Of a DNA stretch of 64,000 bases, positions 45,256 through 54,035 are shown in pieces. Both the position numbers and the translations under genes were made by a program. Within the stretch, counting starts at the first letter, position 1, and each line of letters begins with the position of its first letter. A model generated the notes under the pieces. It saw only the letters and a list, made by a program, of their open reading frames with translations. It was not told the DNA's origin and made no database searches. The stretch is from Evansella caseinilytica. Its GTDB lineage: Bacteria; Bacillota; Bacilli; Bacillales; Salisediminibacteriaceae. The DNA lies in NCBI RefSeq assembly GCF_900107275.1, contig NZ_FNPI01000005.1:186001-250000 (forward strand). The letters run 5' to 3'.

Positions 45256-46944
45256 TTAGACCCCTGATTGCCCCAATGCAAACGACGCTGCTGCTGCCGG
45301 AATTGCTGCTTTTTCTTCCGTTTCCTCATGTTTAACTTTATCGATGATTGCCAGCCGGAACACTTCTTCAAGAGTTTCTACAGGATGAATTCGGATTCCC
45401 TCATATTCACGTAAAATCGATTGAAAGTTCCCCATCGGAATAATGACATCGGTAGCGCCGGCCTGCTTGGCCGCTTCCACTTTGGCGACGACTCCGCCGA
45501 TCGGCTTCACATGGCCGTGAATGCCCAGTTCCCCCGTCATTGCAATCGAGTGTGAAACCGGCAGCCGCTGAATGGCAGAATAAATTGCCGTTGCAATCGA
45601 TATGCCTGCAGAAGGCCCGTCAACCGGGACTCCTCCGGGGAAATTCACGTGGATGTCGTAATCAAACGTATTCACTCCCATATTTCGCAAGACAGTTAGT
45701 ACATTTTCAACGGAGCCCTTTGCCATGCTCTTTCGCTTCACGGTTCGAGATCGATCGCCGGTGCTTTCTTCTTCGGCAATGCCGGTAATATTCATGGTTC
45801 CGCTTCCCTTATTGTCGATAACGGTAACTTCAATGTCCAAAAGGGCGCCCATGTTTGGACCGAATACCCCGAGACCGTTGACGAAGCCGATTTTATCTTC
45901 TTTGTGAACTCGTTTTTCCGGTCGTGGAGGGCGCTGACTGGAGTGAATGACCCATTCGACATCTCGTCCCGTTATTATGTTCCGCCCTTCGCTTGTCGCC
46001 ATTCCTGCAGCTAATTGCATCATATTTACCGCTTCCCTGCCGTTTGTCGCATATTTGGAGGTAAGCTCAAAAACACCAGCCTCCACATCATGCCCGATTT
46101 TATCGACTGCTTTTTTTGCTACGACCTGTATTTCAGCAGGAGTGAGCGAACGGAAATACACTTCCATACATCGGGATCGAACCGCAGGGGGGAGTTCTTC
46201 CGGCGGCCTTGTTGTCGCGCCGATCAAGCGAAAATCCGCCGGTAAACCGTTCTTAAAAATATCATGGATATGATCGGGAATCTGGTTGTTTTCTTCACTG
46301 TAATAGGCGCTTTCCAAGAACACCCGCCGATCTTCCAGAACCTTCAACAGTTTATTCAGCTGTATCGAATGTAGTTCACCGATTTCATCAATGAACAGCA
46401 TCCCGCCGTGGGCTTTCGTTACTGCCCCAGGCTTCGGCTGTGGAATGCCTGCTTGTCCCATTGCGCCTGCTCCCTGGTAAATCGGATCATGGACGGAGCC
46501 GATCAGCGGATCTGCGATTCCCCGCTCGTCAAAGCGCGAGGTGGCACCATCAATTTCCACAAACTTGGCGTTTCGTTTGAAAGGGGAATGGGGATTCCTT
46601 TTCGCTTCTTCCAAAACGAGCCTCGCCGCTGCCGTTTTTCCAACTCCGGGAGGTCCGTAAATAATAACATGCTGCGGATTTGGGCCGCAAAGCGCCGCCT
46701 GCAGGGAACGAATACCGTCTTCCTGGCCGATAATATCGCAGAAAGCCTGCGGACGTATTTTTTCTGAAAGGGGTTCACTTAATCGAACCGCTCTCATCCG
46801 CCGCAGCTGTTCCAATTCCTTCTTTGATTCCTTATCTACAGACACCTTTTGGGTACGTTGACTTTTTAAGAGGTTCCAAAAATAGAGACCTATCACTATT
46901 CCGAAGAAAAGCTGGATGAAAAAAGCCATCCCTGTCAGATTCAT
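45256..46944 (-). CDS. lonB: LonB protease, membrane-anchored, sporulation type
   Basis: 562-residue Lon-family protease lacking the long LonA N-domain. A hydrophobic N-terminal segment (about 6-24) precedes an AAA+ domain with Walker [10 protein letters not shown] and 'MLFIDEIGELHSIQLNKLLKVLEDRRVF', and a protease domain with 'PVDGPSAGIS' and 'GHVKPIGGVVAKVEAAKQAG'. In B. subtilis LonB is made in the forespore under sigma F. Located directly upstream of lonA as in Bacillus, with a separate transcript likely. Confidence 0.95.
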   Translation of the reverse strand: MNLTGMAFFIQLFFGIVIGLYFWNLLKSQRTQKVSVDKESKKELEQLRRMRAVRLSEPLSEKIRPQAFCDIIGQEDGIRSLQAALCGPNPQHVIIYGPPGVGKTAAARLVLEEAKRNPHSPFKRNAKFVEIDGATSRFDERGIADPLIGSVHDPIYQGAGAMGQAGIPQPKPGAVTKAHGGMLFIDEIGELHSIQLNKLLKVLEDRRVFLESAYYSEENNQIPDHIHDIFKNGLPADFRLIGATTRPPEELPPAVRSRCMEVYFRSLTPAEIQVVAKKAVDKIGHDVEAGVFELTSKYATNGREAVNMMQLAAGMATSEGRNIITGRDVEWVIHSSQRPPRPEKRVHKEDKIGFVNGLGVFGPNMGALLDIEVTVIDNKGSGTMNITGIAEEESTGDRSRTVKRKSMAKGSVENVLTVLRNMGVNTFDYDIHVNFPGGVPVDGPSAGISIATAIYSAIQRLPVSHSIAMTGELGIHGHVKPIGGVVAKVEAAKQAGATDVIIPMGNFQSILREYEGIRIHPVETLEEVFRLAIIDKVKHEETEEKAAIPAAAASFALGQSGV

Positions 46945-46983
46945 CGATATCCCTCCTGCCTAAATACATTGTGTTGTTAGTAG

Positions 46984-47338
46984 TGTTTGTTCAAAAAGAT
47001 CGCATTTTATCTTTTTGAACAAATATGATGCAACAAGCCATACTTCCATGAGAAGCTGCGAGCTGTCTCATTGTGTCATCGCGCGCGCTGGCACTTGGAT
47101 CTACATCAGTGCAATACTGGTAGAGGAAGAGACAATGAGTGAAGCCGATGCATTCTTTTCAACCCGGGTGTGAGTGGTTTTCTCGGAACCAGGATGGTGA
47201 CATTCCGCCGTTGCTCACAAATGCAACCTGAATGTGCTTCATCGAGTAAATTTGCATCGAGTAACCGCAGATGCAGGACGTGAGCCGTACTTAGGCGGAA
47301 TTGGGCGCATCGAGCGGAACCATTGCCTTTTTGAACAC
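46984..47338. repeat. Dispersed repeat, family B (355 bp)
   Basis: Opens with TTTGTTCAAAAAGAT...ATCTTTTTGAACAAA (46986-47023), then a unique insert, then ACAATGAGTGAAGCCGATGCATTC, GACATTCCGCCGTTGCTCAC, GACGTGAGC, TTAGGCGGAATTGGG, GCATCGAGCGGAACCATTGCC and a closing CTTTTTGAACACGC. Same block order as the copy at 23186. It fills most of the 504-base gap upstream of lonB. Confidence 0.85.
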
Positions 47339-47448
47339 GCTCTAATACCTGTTCTTTTGAACATCCGTTGTTAGTATTTCCTGAACAGACAGGGATAACC
47401 TTCAAAACATCAGGAGGCAATAATTAACATCCTCTGACATGAAACAGT

Positions 47449-48252
47449 TTATTTTTGTCGCTCATGCATGCCTCGCCATCTGAAATCATGCTGCATAATG
47501 TTGAAAGTATCCGAGCGCAGGCCCAAGCGGAGGGTTTCGACAGGTATTACATGAGTAAACGAAATATTTCCCAAATTGACATTCGAACCGATCATTTTAA
47601 TGAACAACGTCTGCAGAGCTTTTGTCGGCGCTTCAAAAACAATATCGTAAATATTTAAACCGGAAGCAACAATGTCCTCCACCAGTTGTAAACGAATCTG
47701 CCCGTTTTCCCGGCACAAACCGCTGGTACCACTTTCCCGAGTCTCGGTAATAACCTTGTAGGCACCCGCTGCAAAATCCTCCTGAATACATTCGATCCAC
47801 TCGGCAGAATCTTTTTTCTCCGACTGCACGTGATCTTTACTTCCCACTTCACTAAAAACCGTAAATTCCTTGGAAAAATCAGTGATATATTTTGCCTTTT
47901 CCTTATTGGGAAGAGAAATTGTTCCATTGGATATCTCCACATGCCTACAGCCGTATTCTCGGCAATACAAATAATAATCGTCAATCTTTTGCTGAGACAA
48001 AAATTTCTCAAACAACGTTCCTCCAAAGAAAAAAGAAATGTCGTTTTCTTTTAAACAGTGAATTTTTTCCCGCAAATGCTTCGTGACAACCGATGTTCCC
48101 CAGCCAAATTTCACATAATCAACAAATTCAGCTGAGCTTGTGATGGTGTCGATAAAAAACTGTACGGGAACGCCATTATCAATTAAAAGTGTCAGCCCGT
48201 GCTTCCGCGGTTTTTCCTGACGCAAAGGTAAAAACAGATCTTTTGTGTTCAT
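47449..48252 (-). CDS. Phosphosulfolactate synthase (ComA/YitD family)
   Basis: 267-residue TIM-barrel enzyme that adds sulfite to phosphoenolpyruvate to give phosphosulfolactate. In methanogens it begins coenzyme M synthesis; in Bacillus the same family (YitD) supplies sulfolactate, abundant in spores. Seen: 'GLTLLIDNGVP', 'VDYVKFGWGTSVV', 'ISFFFGGTLFEKFL', 'HVEISNGTISL', 'FTVFSEVGSKD', 'VITETRESGTSGL' and 'IVFEAPTKALQTLFI'. Single gene here without the phosphatase and dehydrogenase partners. Between lonB and an SLC13-type permease, neither expected from the B. subtilis order. Confidence 0.9.
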   Translation of the reverse strand: MNTKDLFLPLRQEKPRKHGLTLLIDNGVPVQFFIDTITSSAEFVDYVKFGWGTSVVTKHLREKIHCLKENDISFFFGGTLFEKFLSQQKIDDYYLYCREYGCRHVEISNGTISLPNKEKAKYITDFSKEFTVFSEVGSKDHVQSEKKDSAEWIECIQEDFAAGAYKVITETRESGTSGLCRENGQIRLQLVEDIVASGLNIYDIVFEAPTKALQTLFIKMIGSNVNLGNISFTHVIPVETLRLGLRSDTFNIMQHDFRWRGMHERQK

Positions 48253-48469
48253 ATTACTTCCCTCTCCATTCCCTGGAGTCCTGGATGCTGAAGGACCGCC
48301 TCGCCTTAGCGGTAAAAGGGACTTCCATTCTGTTCATGCAAATCCACTCCCCCGTTATTCTTATACAAATTGTGCAAGCAGTGCTCTAAAAGCTGTTCAA
48401 CAGGCTACTTTCATTCATTTCTGTTCTTTCTTTTTAGGTAAATTTTGATTACATATCAGGTTTCGGTCT

Positions 48470-48664
48470 TCAACATACATATTCACCTAATTCCAATCGG
48501 TTCCACTTTTTCGCCAGATTCTCATATTCCGTGCGTTTTTTTTGGAATTTAATCACCATTTCTATCGGTTTGAATATTTTGCCTATAGATTTTCCGTTGC
48601 GCGGACGAACAGCAATGAAAGCTGCATGATAATCAACAGATATCCCTTTTAATGGAATGGCATA
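48470..48664 (-). pseudogene. Possible gene remnant upstream of the SLC13 gene
   Basis: A 64-codon frame on the minus strand reads like protein ('AAFIAVRPRNGKSIGKIF', 'KKRTEYENLAKKWNRLELG') and ends in TGA, but has no ATG, GTG or TTG near its beginning and no ribosome site. It is probably the C-terminal remnant of a deleted gene. No family recognised. The rest of the 464-base gap shows nothing clear. Confidence 0.3.
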
Positions 48665-48701
48665 TTATCAGAGGGCGTCAGTAGTGAAATCATAAAGAGA
48701 G

Positions 48702-48716
48702 GATACAAAAAGTATC
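48702..48716 (+). promoter_or_regulatory. Hairpin between ribosome site and start codon
   Basis: GATAC-AAAAA-GTATC occupies the whole interval between AAAGAGAGG and the ATG of the permease gene. Folding would shorten an otherwise long 14-base spacing or gate initiation. Confidence 0.4.
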
Positions 48717-50075
48717 ATGACTTACGATGTTTTTATTGTCATCACCATCATTGGAACGATGATATTCTGTTTATTAAAAGAAGCCTTCCGCCCAGATTTT
48801 ATTCTTTTTTGTGCGTTAGCTGCTTTAGTGTTGTTCGGAGTCATTACACCGGCTGAAGCGGTGAAAGGCTTTTCCAATGAAGCGATACTGACAGTTGCAT
48901 TGCTGTTTATTATCGCTGGCGCCGTGCAGCAAAGTGAAATCCTCACTTTGCTTGTTGCGAAAGCGCTTGGCCGCGGCCATCATCCCCGCCGCTCTTTGTT
49001 TAAAATGATGATTCCCTTGTCGGGGTTATCGGCATTTTTGAACAATACTCCGATTGTTGTCATGTTTACGCCGATCGTTCACCGCTGGTGCCAAAACCGA
49101 AATATATCCCCGTCCAAATTTTTAATTCCATTGTCTTACGCGACGATTTTCGGAGGTACGATCACGCTAATCGGCACATCAACAAATCTTTTGGCTCACG
49201 GTTTGATGATTGAAAACGGCCTTCCCGGCTATTCCATGTTTCAATTGGCCGTTGTTGCCGTTCCCGGTGCCATTCTCGGTACAATATTCATGAGCACGAT
49301 CGGCTACAGCATTTTACCGTTACGGAGGTCGGCGGATGGGCATTTTCAAATCACAAGAAAAACTTCCCCGGAAATCGCAGTGGAAGAAAAGTCACTGATT
49401 TTCGCGAGAAAAAATTCCGCCAGCCAGCGGCGCAGTTCAAAAAATGTTTATCTCATTTCTTCAATGAAAAGTCCGGAAGTATCGGACCGAAAAAATACAA
49501 TGTTTGCGATCATCATCTTAATGGCGACGGTTCTGACAGCTGCGCTGAATATTATGTCGATGTTTACAGCAGCTCTCTCAGCAGTGATCGTCCTGTTCCT
49601 GTTTAAGATCGTCTCCTTTGATTCCGCTAAAAAATACGTTCATTTCAATGTACTGCTGATGATCGCCTGTTCCATCGGCATCGGCGTCTCCCTGGAAGTA
49701 TCAGGAACGGCTTCGCTGTTAGCCGACCAGCTCATCAAGATTACGAAGGAAAGCGGAGTAATTGGGATGCTCATTGTGTTGTATTTCCTTACAAACATTT
49801 TTACGGAAATCATAACAAACAATGCCGCAGTGGTTATCATGTTTCCAATTGCCCTGGCGGCGGCGGAAAAAATGGCCGCTGATCCGACAGCATTTCTTGT
49901 CACCATTACGATTGCTGCATCAGCAAGCTTCACTACCCCTATCGGCTATCAAACAAATTTAATTGTCTACGAACCGGGAGGTTATCGCTTTACCGATTAT
50001 TTCAAAACAGGTATTCCATTATCAATGATTTATCTTATTGTTACAGTAACAGTCAGCTACTTTGTCTGGCTGTAA
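48717..50075 (+). CDS. SLC13/DASS-family anion permease
   Basis: 452-residue polytopic symporter with about eleven hydrophobic segments. The two inverted-repeat signatures are present: 'LNNTPIVVMFTPI' followed by 'LIGTSTNLLAHG' in the first half, and 'NNAAVVIMFPIAL' followed by 'TTPIGYQTNLIVY' in the second. Related bacterial proteins carry two TrkA-C domains between the halves; here only a polar linker of about 60 residues (about 205-265) remains. Substrates in the family are sulfate, dicarboxylates or similar anions. The start ATG is 14 bases from GAGAGG with a small hairpin between. Next to phosphosulfolactate synthase, so a sulfur anion is a plausible but unproven substrate. Confidence 0.85.
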   Translation: MTYDVFIVITIIGTMIFCLLKEAFRPDFILFCALAALVLFGVITPAEAVKGFSNEAILTVALLFIIAGAVQQSEILTLLVAKALGRGHHPRRSLFKMMIPLSGLSAFLNNTPIVVMFTPIVHRWCQNRNISPSKFLIPLSYATIFGGTITLIGTSTNLLAHGLMIENGLPGYSMFQLAVVAVPGAILGTIFMSTIGYSILPLRRSADGHFQITRKTSPEIAVEEKSLIFARKNSASQRRSSKNVYLISSMKSPEVSDRKNTMFAIIILMATVLTAALNIMSMFTAALSAVIVLFLFKIVSFDSAKKYVHFNVLLMIACSIGIGVSLEVSGTASLLADQLIKITKESGVIGMLIVLYFLTNIFTEIITNNAAVVIMFPIALAAAEKMAADPTAFLVTITIAASASFTTPIGYQTNLIVYEPGGYRFTDYFKTGIPLSMIYLIVTVTVSYFVWL

Positions 50076-50114
50076 AAAAGGTTGTTATTACAAGTAGATG
50101 TCACCACAAAAAAA

Positions 50115-50150
50115 CAGGCGGCCTCCGCATGCTATTGCGGAAGCCGCCTG
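50115..50150. terminator. Bidirectional terminator between SLC13 gene and clpX
   Basis: CAGGCGGCCTCCGCA and TGCGGAAGCCGCCTG form a GC-rich stem, followed by GCTTTTTTG on the plus strand and TTTTTTTG on the minus strand. Confidence 0.92.
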
Positions 50151-50160
50151 GCTTTTTTGT

Positions 50161-51435
50161 TTATGCACTTTCTTTTGGTTCTTGTTTTTCTTTTACGACA
50201 ACCTGCCCGTCGATGGTTTCCAAAATCGGATGCCTGTTTTCCCGCACCGTCTCATCCGTAATCAAACATTTGGCAACATCTTCTCTTGACGGCAAATCGT
50301 ACATGACATCAAGCATGATCCCTTCAATGATAGAGCGGAGTCCGCGCGCTCCTGTTTTGCGTTCAATCGCTTGCTTCGCTACTTCCTTCAACGCTTCTTC
50401 TGTAAATTCCAGTTCAACATTATCCAATTCAAGCAGTTTTTGGTATTGCTTGACCAATGCATTTTTCGGCTTTGTCAAAATTTCCACAAGCGCCTTTTCA
50501 TCCAGCGGCTGCAAGCTGGAAATTACCGGAAGGCGACCGATAAATTCAGGAATCAGACCGTATCGCAACAAATCTTCAGGCAAGATCTTTGCCAAGTATT
50601 GGCCTTCCTTCAAATCCTCTTTGACGGAATCCGAACCAAAGCCAATGACTTTCTTCCCTAAACGGCGCTTAATGATTTGTTCAATTCCGTCGAAGGCTCC
50701 GCCAACGATGAACAAAACATTGGTGGTATCAATTTGAATAAATTCCTGATGCGGATGCTTTCGTCCTCCCTGAGGCGGCACACTGGCCGTTGTTCCTTCA
50801 AGAATTTTCAAAAGCGCCTGCTGTACTCCTTCTCCAGATACGTCTCGCGTGATGGACGGATTTTCAGATTTACGGGCGACTTTGTCGATTTCATCGATAT
50901 AAATAATCCCCCGCTCGGCTTTTTCCACATCATAGTCAGCAGCCTGAATCAGCTTCAGCAAAATATTTTCCACATCTTCCCCGACATACCCAGCTTCTGT
51001 CAAGGAAGTGGCATCGGCAATCGCAAACGGAACATTTAATATTCTCGCCAGCGTTTGCGCCAGCAACGTTTTCCCGCTTCCTGTAGGCCCGATCAAGCAA
51101 ATATTACTTTTGGATAATTCGACTTCATCATTTTTCTGAGCGGAATTGACGCGCTTATAATGATTGTACACAGCAACCGAAAGAGTTTTCTTCGCTTTGT
51201 CTTGACCGATGACGTAATCATTCAGTATTTCACGGATCTCCTGAGGCTTCGGAATATCCTCCATCTCAATTTCTTCCTCGTTCCCCAGCTCTTCTTCCAC
51301 AATTTCCGTACAAAGTTCAATACATTCGTCACATATATATACGCCTGGCCCGGCAACCAGTTTTCTTACCTGATCTTGCGTTTTTCCACAAAAAGAACAC
51401 TTCAATTGCCCTTTTTCTTCATTAAATTTAAACAT
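50161..51435 (-). CDS. clpX: ClpX ATPase subunit of ClpXP
   Basis: 424-residue AAA+ unfoldase. Start ATG 51435 after AGGAG; the frame continues three codons upstream. The N-terminal zinc-binding domain has Cys 13, 16, 35 and 38; then Walker A GPTGSGKT, Walker B '[11 protein letters not shown]', pore-1 loop region, IGF loop for ClpP docking ('VIGFGSDSV') and '[22 protein letters not shown]' (sensor 2). Located before tig in transcription-opposed order as in Bacillus (tig, clpX, lonB, lonA). A separate copy of its zinc domain is encoded 85 bases upstream. Confidence 0.97.
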   Translation of the reverse strand: MFKFNEEKGQLKCSFCGKTQDQVRKLVAGPGVYICDECIELCTEIVEEELGNEEEIEMEDIPKPQEIREILNDYVIGQDKAKKTLSVAVYNHYKRVNSAQKNDEVELSKSNICLIGPTGSGKTLLAQTLARILNVPFAIADATSLTEAGYVGEDVENILLKLIQAADYDVEKAERGIIYIDEIDKVARKSENPSITRDVSGEGVQQALLKILEGTTASVPPQGGRKHPHQEFIQIDTTNVLFIVGGAFDGIEQIIKRRLGKKVIGFGSDSVKEDLKEGQYLAKILPEDLLRYGLIPEFIGRLPVISSLQPLDEKALVEILTKPKNALVKQYQKLLELDNVELEFTEEALKEVAKQAIERKTGARGLRSIIEGIMLDVMYDLPSREDVAKCLITDETVRENRHPILETIDGQVVVKEKQEPKESA

Positions 51436-51520
51436 TAGGCTCACTCCTCACTCTAGAGTAAAAAACGGAGAACACATCGGATATCATTGAAGTTCCCAAC
51501 ATTTTTTTATTTTTTGTTCT

Positions 51521-51661
51521 TCAGTCATTCTCAACCATTTTCATTAATTCCCTTACACATTCATCGCATATATATACACCCGGTCCGGCAATCAGTTTTT
51601 TGACCTGATTTTCCGCTGCCCCGCAAAACGAACATTGTAACTGTTTATCATTTTTACTCAT
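51521..51661 (-). CDS. Stand-alone ClpX-type zinc-binding domain, 46 residues
   Basis: Small protein starting [14 protein letters not shown] at ATG 51661, with TAGGAGTGG upstream, and ending just after the zinc domain. Cysteines at 10, 13, 32 and 35 have exactly the spacing of ClpX Cys 13, 16, 35 and 38, and '[13 protein letters not shown]' nearly repeats '[13 protein letters not shown]' of ClpX. The ClpX zinc domain is a dimer that recruits substrates and adaptors, so a free copy could form mixed dimers or compete for adaptors; that is inference. It probably arose by partial duplication of the clpX 5' end, and is co-directional with clpX. Confidence 0.85.
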   Translation of the reverse strand: MSKNDKQLQCSFCGAAENQVKKLIAGPGVYICDECVRELMKMVEND

Positions 51662-52242
51662 CTGGACCACTCCTACTCCCGAAATGAAACGGTCGAATAT
51701 CATATTTATAGGGAATGTTCATTTCTTATTTATACTTCATTGTACGTTTCTGCTCCGTTTTTTAATCAGCAGTTTTTTTACAGAAGATTATCTTAATACC
51801 CACTTTTCAACTCCCGAAACACTTACGCTTCATTTCCCGCTTAAATAAATTGTACCATAGATGTTACCGCCATCAATAACATTACGAATTGGTGAACGTT
51901 CTTGCCGTAATTAGTAGTTCCATCAGAATAGCTTATTAAGGATACTTCTGTCAATCGGTTTGCCGTTTCCTTTTTATGTCATATTCATGCGACCTGCAAA
52001 TGTTGTTACCGACTCGCATTTTTGAGCTGGCTAAAGTTCTTTTTATCGCTTTGTTCCATAAATAAATCATACAACATTGTTTTCGTAATTCCTTTTTTTA
52101 TGTATAAAGAAATTTCTTCATATTTCGCAATTATTATGTATATAAGCGGAACTGCCTGCTGCCGTCTTTCTAAAAAGCCCGATAGGAGTGGCTTTTCCTA
52201 TCGGGTGCGCAACGAGCGGAACCATTGCCTATTTATTAGAGG
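51662..52242. other. Intergenic stretch between tig and the small zinc-domain gene
   Basis: Mostly AT-rich DNA without a supported gene. At 52168-52200 the hairpin AAAGCCCGATAGG...CCTATCGGGT may serve as a terminator, and CAACGAGCGGAACCATTGCC (52211-52230) repeats a piece of the family-B element. Confidence 0.4.
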
Positions 52243-52391
52243 ACTTCAAAAAGTCCGGGAAACATTGCCTGCGAATCTCAACGCCCGCGTTGTCGCTCCG
52301 GTGCTCACGTACGCTCATTGTACGCTCCACTCACTGCTCACGACTGCCGCGCCTCGACCTTCTTGGCAATGTTATGCCTCCTTTTTGAACA
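52243..52391. repeat. Dispersed repeat, family A (full copy)
   Basis: Starts ACTTCAAAAAGTCCGGGAAAC, then TCTCAACGCCCGCGTTGTCG, CTCACGTACGCTCATTGTAC, CTGCCGCGCCTCGACCTTCTT, and ends CCTCCTTTTTGAACAC. It is the most complete copy and lies just downstream of tig. Confidence 0.85.
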
Positions 52392-52423
52392 CTCATTATA
52401 TTGGAGGAAGTTCAAAAAAGAAT

Positions 52424-53719
52424 TTATTCAGCAACCTTGCTTTGTTCAACAAGGAAGTCGATCGCTTTGCGGATTTTCAAATCCCCTTTCAAAGAGTCGA
52501 CTCCTCCTTGCATTTCAAGAATTTGTCGGATTTCGTCCGCAGAACGCTGATATGTTTCTGCCATCTGCTCGATTTCCTTATCCACTTCTTCATCGCCGGC
52601 TTCGATGTTTTCCTTTTCTGAAATAGCTTCCAATGTCAAATTGATTCTGACTCTTTTTTCGGCATCGTCATGAAACTGAGCTTTCATTCCTTCTTCGTCC
52701 GTCTGGGAAAATTGATAATACATCTCCATCGACATCCCTTGAGCCTGCAGACGTTGACCAAACTCTTGCAACATTCTGTCCGTTTCCGTTTCAATCATCG
52801 CTTCCGGAACATCAATTTCCGCATTTTCCGCAGCCTTTTCGATTACAGCATCGCGTTTTTTCGCTTCTGCAGCTTGCTCTTTGGATGTTTGCAGCTTTTC
52901 GCGAAGCGATTTTTTCAATTCATCCAGCGTTTCGACTTCCTCATCGACATCCTTTGCAAATTCGTCGTCAAGCTCAGGAAGTTCCTTCCGCTTAATATCA
53001 TGAATTTTCACCTTGAACAATGCAGGCTTTCCCGCTAACTCCTCAGAATGATAATCTTCCGGGAACGTTACATTAACCTCGGTTTCCTCGCCGGCTTTTG
53101 CCCCGACAAGCTGCTCTTCAAAGCCGGGAATGAATTGACCGGAGCCGATTTCAAGGGAGTAATTGTCTGCTTTTCCACCTTCAAAAGCTTCCCCGTCTAC
53201 AAAGCCTTCGAAATCTAAAACGACGGTATCTCCGTTCTCGACTGCGCTGTCTTCAACCGCTACAAGGTCGGCATGACGCTCCTGAAGCTGCTTCACTTCC
53301 GCTTCGACATCTTCATCGGTGACTTCCGTATCTTCCGCTTCCACTTCCAAGCCTTTGTACTCACCAAGTTTTACTTCCGGCTTAACGGTTACAGTTGCTT
53401 TGAAAATTAAGTTTTGCCCTTTTTCCATTTGTTCAATGTCAATTTCCGGGCGGTCCACCGGTTCGATCCCCGCTTCTTCTACAGCACTGGAGTAAGCTTG
53501 CGGTAGAAGAATATCCAATGCATCCTGATAAAGCGATTCCACGCCAAATTGTCTTTCAAAAATCGGACGCGGTACTTTTCCTTTACGGAATCCAGGCACA
53601 TTCACCTTTTTAACTACTTTTTTAAACGCTTGATCTAAAGCATTATCGACGCGCCCACTGTCCACTTCCACAGTGAGTACACCGGAGTTTCCTTCTGATT
53701 TTTCCCATTTTACAGTCAT
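52424..53719 (-). CDS. tig: Trigger factor
   Basis: 431 residues from ATG 53719 after TTGGAGGGAAAG; the frame is open for 53 codons more but that part is repeat-derived. Ribosome-associated chaperone and prolyl isomerase. N-terminal ribosome-binding domain with '[13 protein letters not shown]', FKBP-like PPIase domain (about 150-245) with '[39 protein letters not shown]', and helical C-terminal chaperone arms. Acidic composition is typical. Confidence 0.97.
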   Translation of the reverse strand: MTVKWEKSEGNSGVLTVEVDSGRVDNALDQAFKKVVKKVNVPGFRKGKVPRPIFERQFGVESLYQDALDILLPQAYSSAVEEAGIEPVDRPEIDIEQMEKGQNLIFKATVTVKPEVKLGEYKGLEVEAEDTEVTDEDVEAEVKQLQERHADLVAVEDSAVENGDTVVLDFEGFVDGEAFEGGKADNYSLEIGSGQFIPGFEEQLVGAKAGEETEVNVTFPEDYHSEELAGKPALFKVKIHDIKRKELPELDDEFAKDVDEEVETLDELKKSLREKLQTSKEQAAEAKKRDAVIEKAAENAEIDVPEAMIETETDRMLQEFGQRLQAQGMSMEMYYQFSQTDEEGMKAQFHDDAEKRVRINLTLEAISEKENIEAGDEEVDKEIEQMAETYQRSADEIRQILEMQGGVDSLKGDLKIRKAIDFLVEQSKVAE

Positions 53720-53761
53720 GTATACTTTCCCTCCAACATCAAAAAATAAATAAAATGTTCT

Positions 53762-53910
53762 GTTCAAAAAGGAGACAAACAGGGCCAAGGAGTTCGAGAT
53801 GCGGCAGTCACAGCAATGGAGCGCACGCAAGCAAACAAAGTGCGTAATGCAGCGAAGTGACAAGCATAACTGCGACATTCAACGGCAATGCTCACCAGTA
53901 TTTTTGAACA
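53762..53910. repeat. Dispersed repeat, family A, inverted copy
   Basis: GTTCAAAAAGGAGACAAACAGGGCCAAGGAG...GCGGCAGTC...TATTTTTGAAC. In reverse complement it follows the same block order as the copy on the other side of tig, so tig is flanked by two inverted copies. Confidence 0.75.
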
Positions 53911-54035
53911 ACCTTTTAAAGTACGTTTTATTACATCTTGTTTTAACCTTTAACATTATAACATACGATGACGCTATTTCAATATTTTCTCATCTTGTTA
54001 TGTATAAAAGGACGACGTTTTGCTGCCATTTCTCT

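Noticed and set aside
47106-47420. 104-codon minus-strand frame
   Set aside because: Covers the repeat copy at 46984-47338; no ribosome site and cysteine-rich, low-quality peptide.
53720-53878. N-terminal extension of trigger factor
   Set aside because: The extra codons precede a strong ribosome site at the true ATG 53719 and overlap a repeat; the family starts at MTVKWEK-like sequence.
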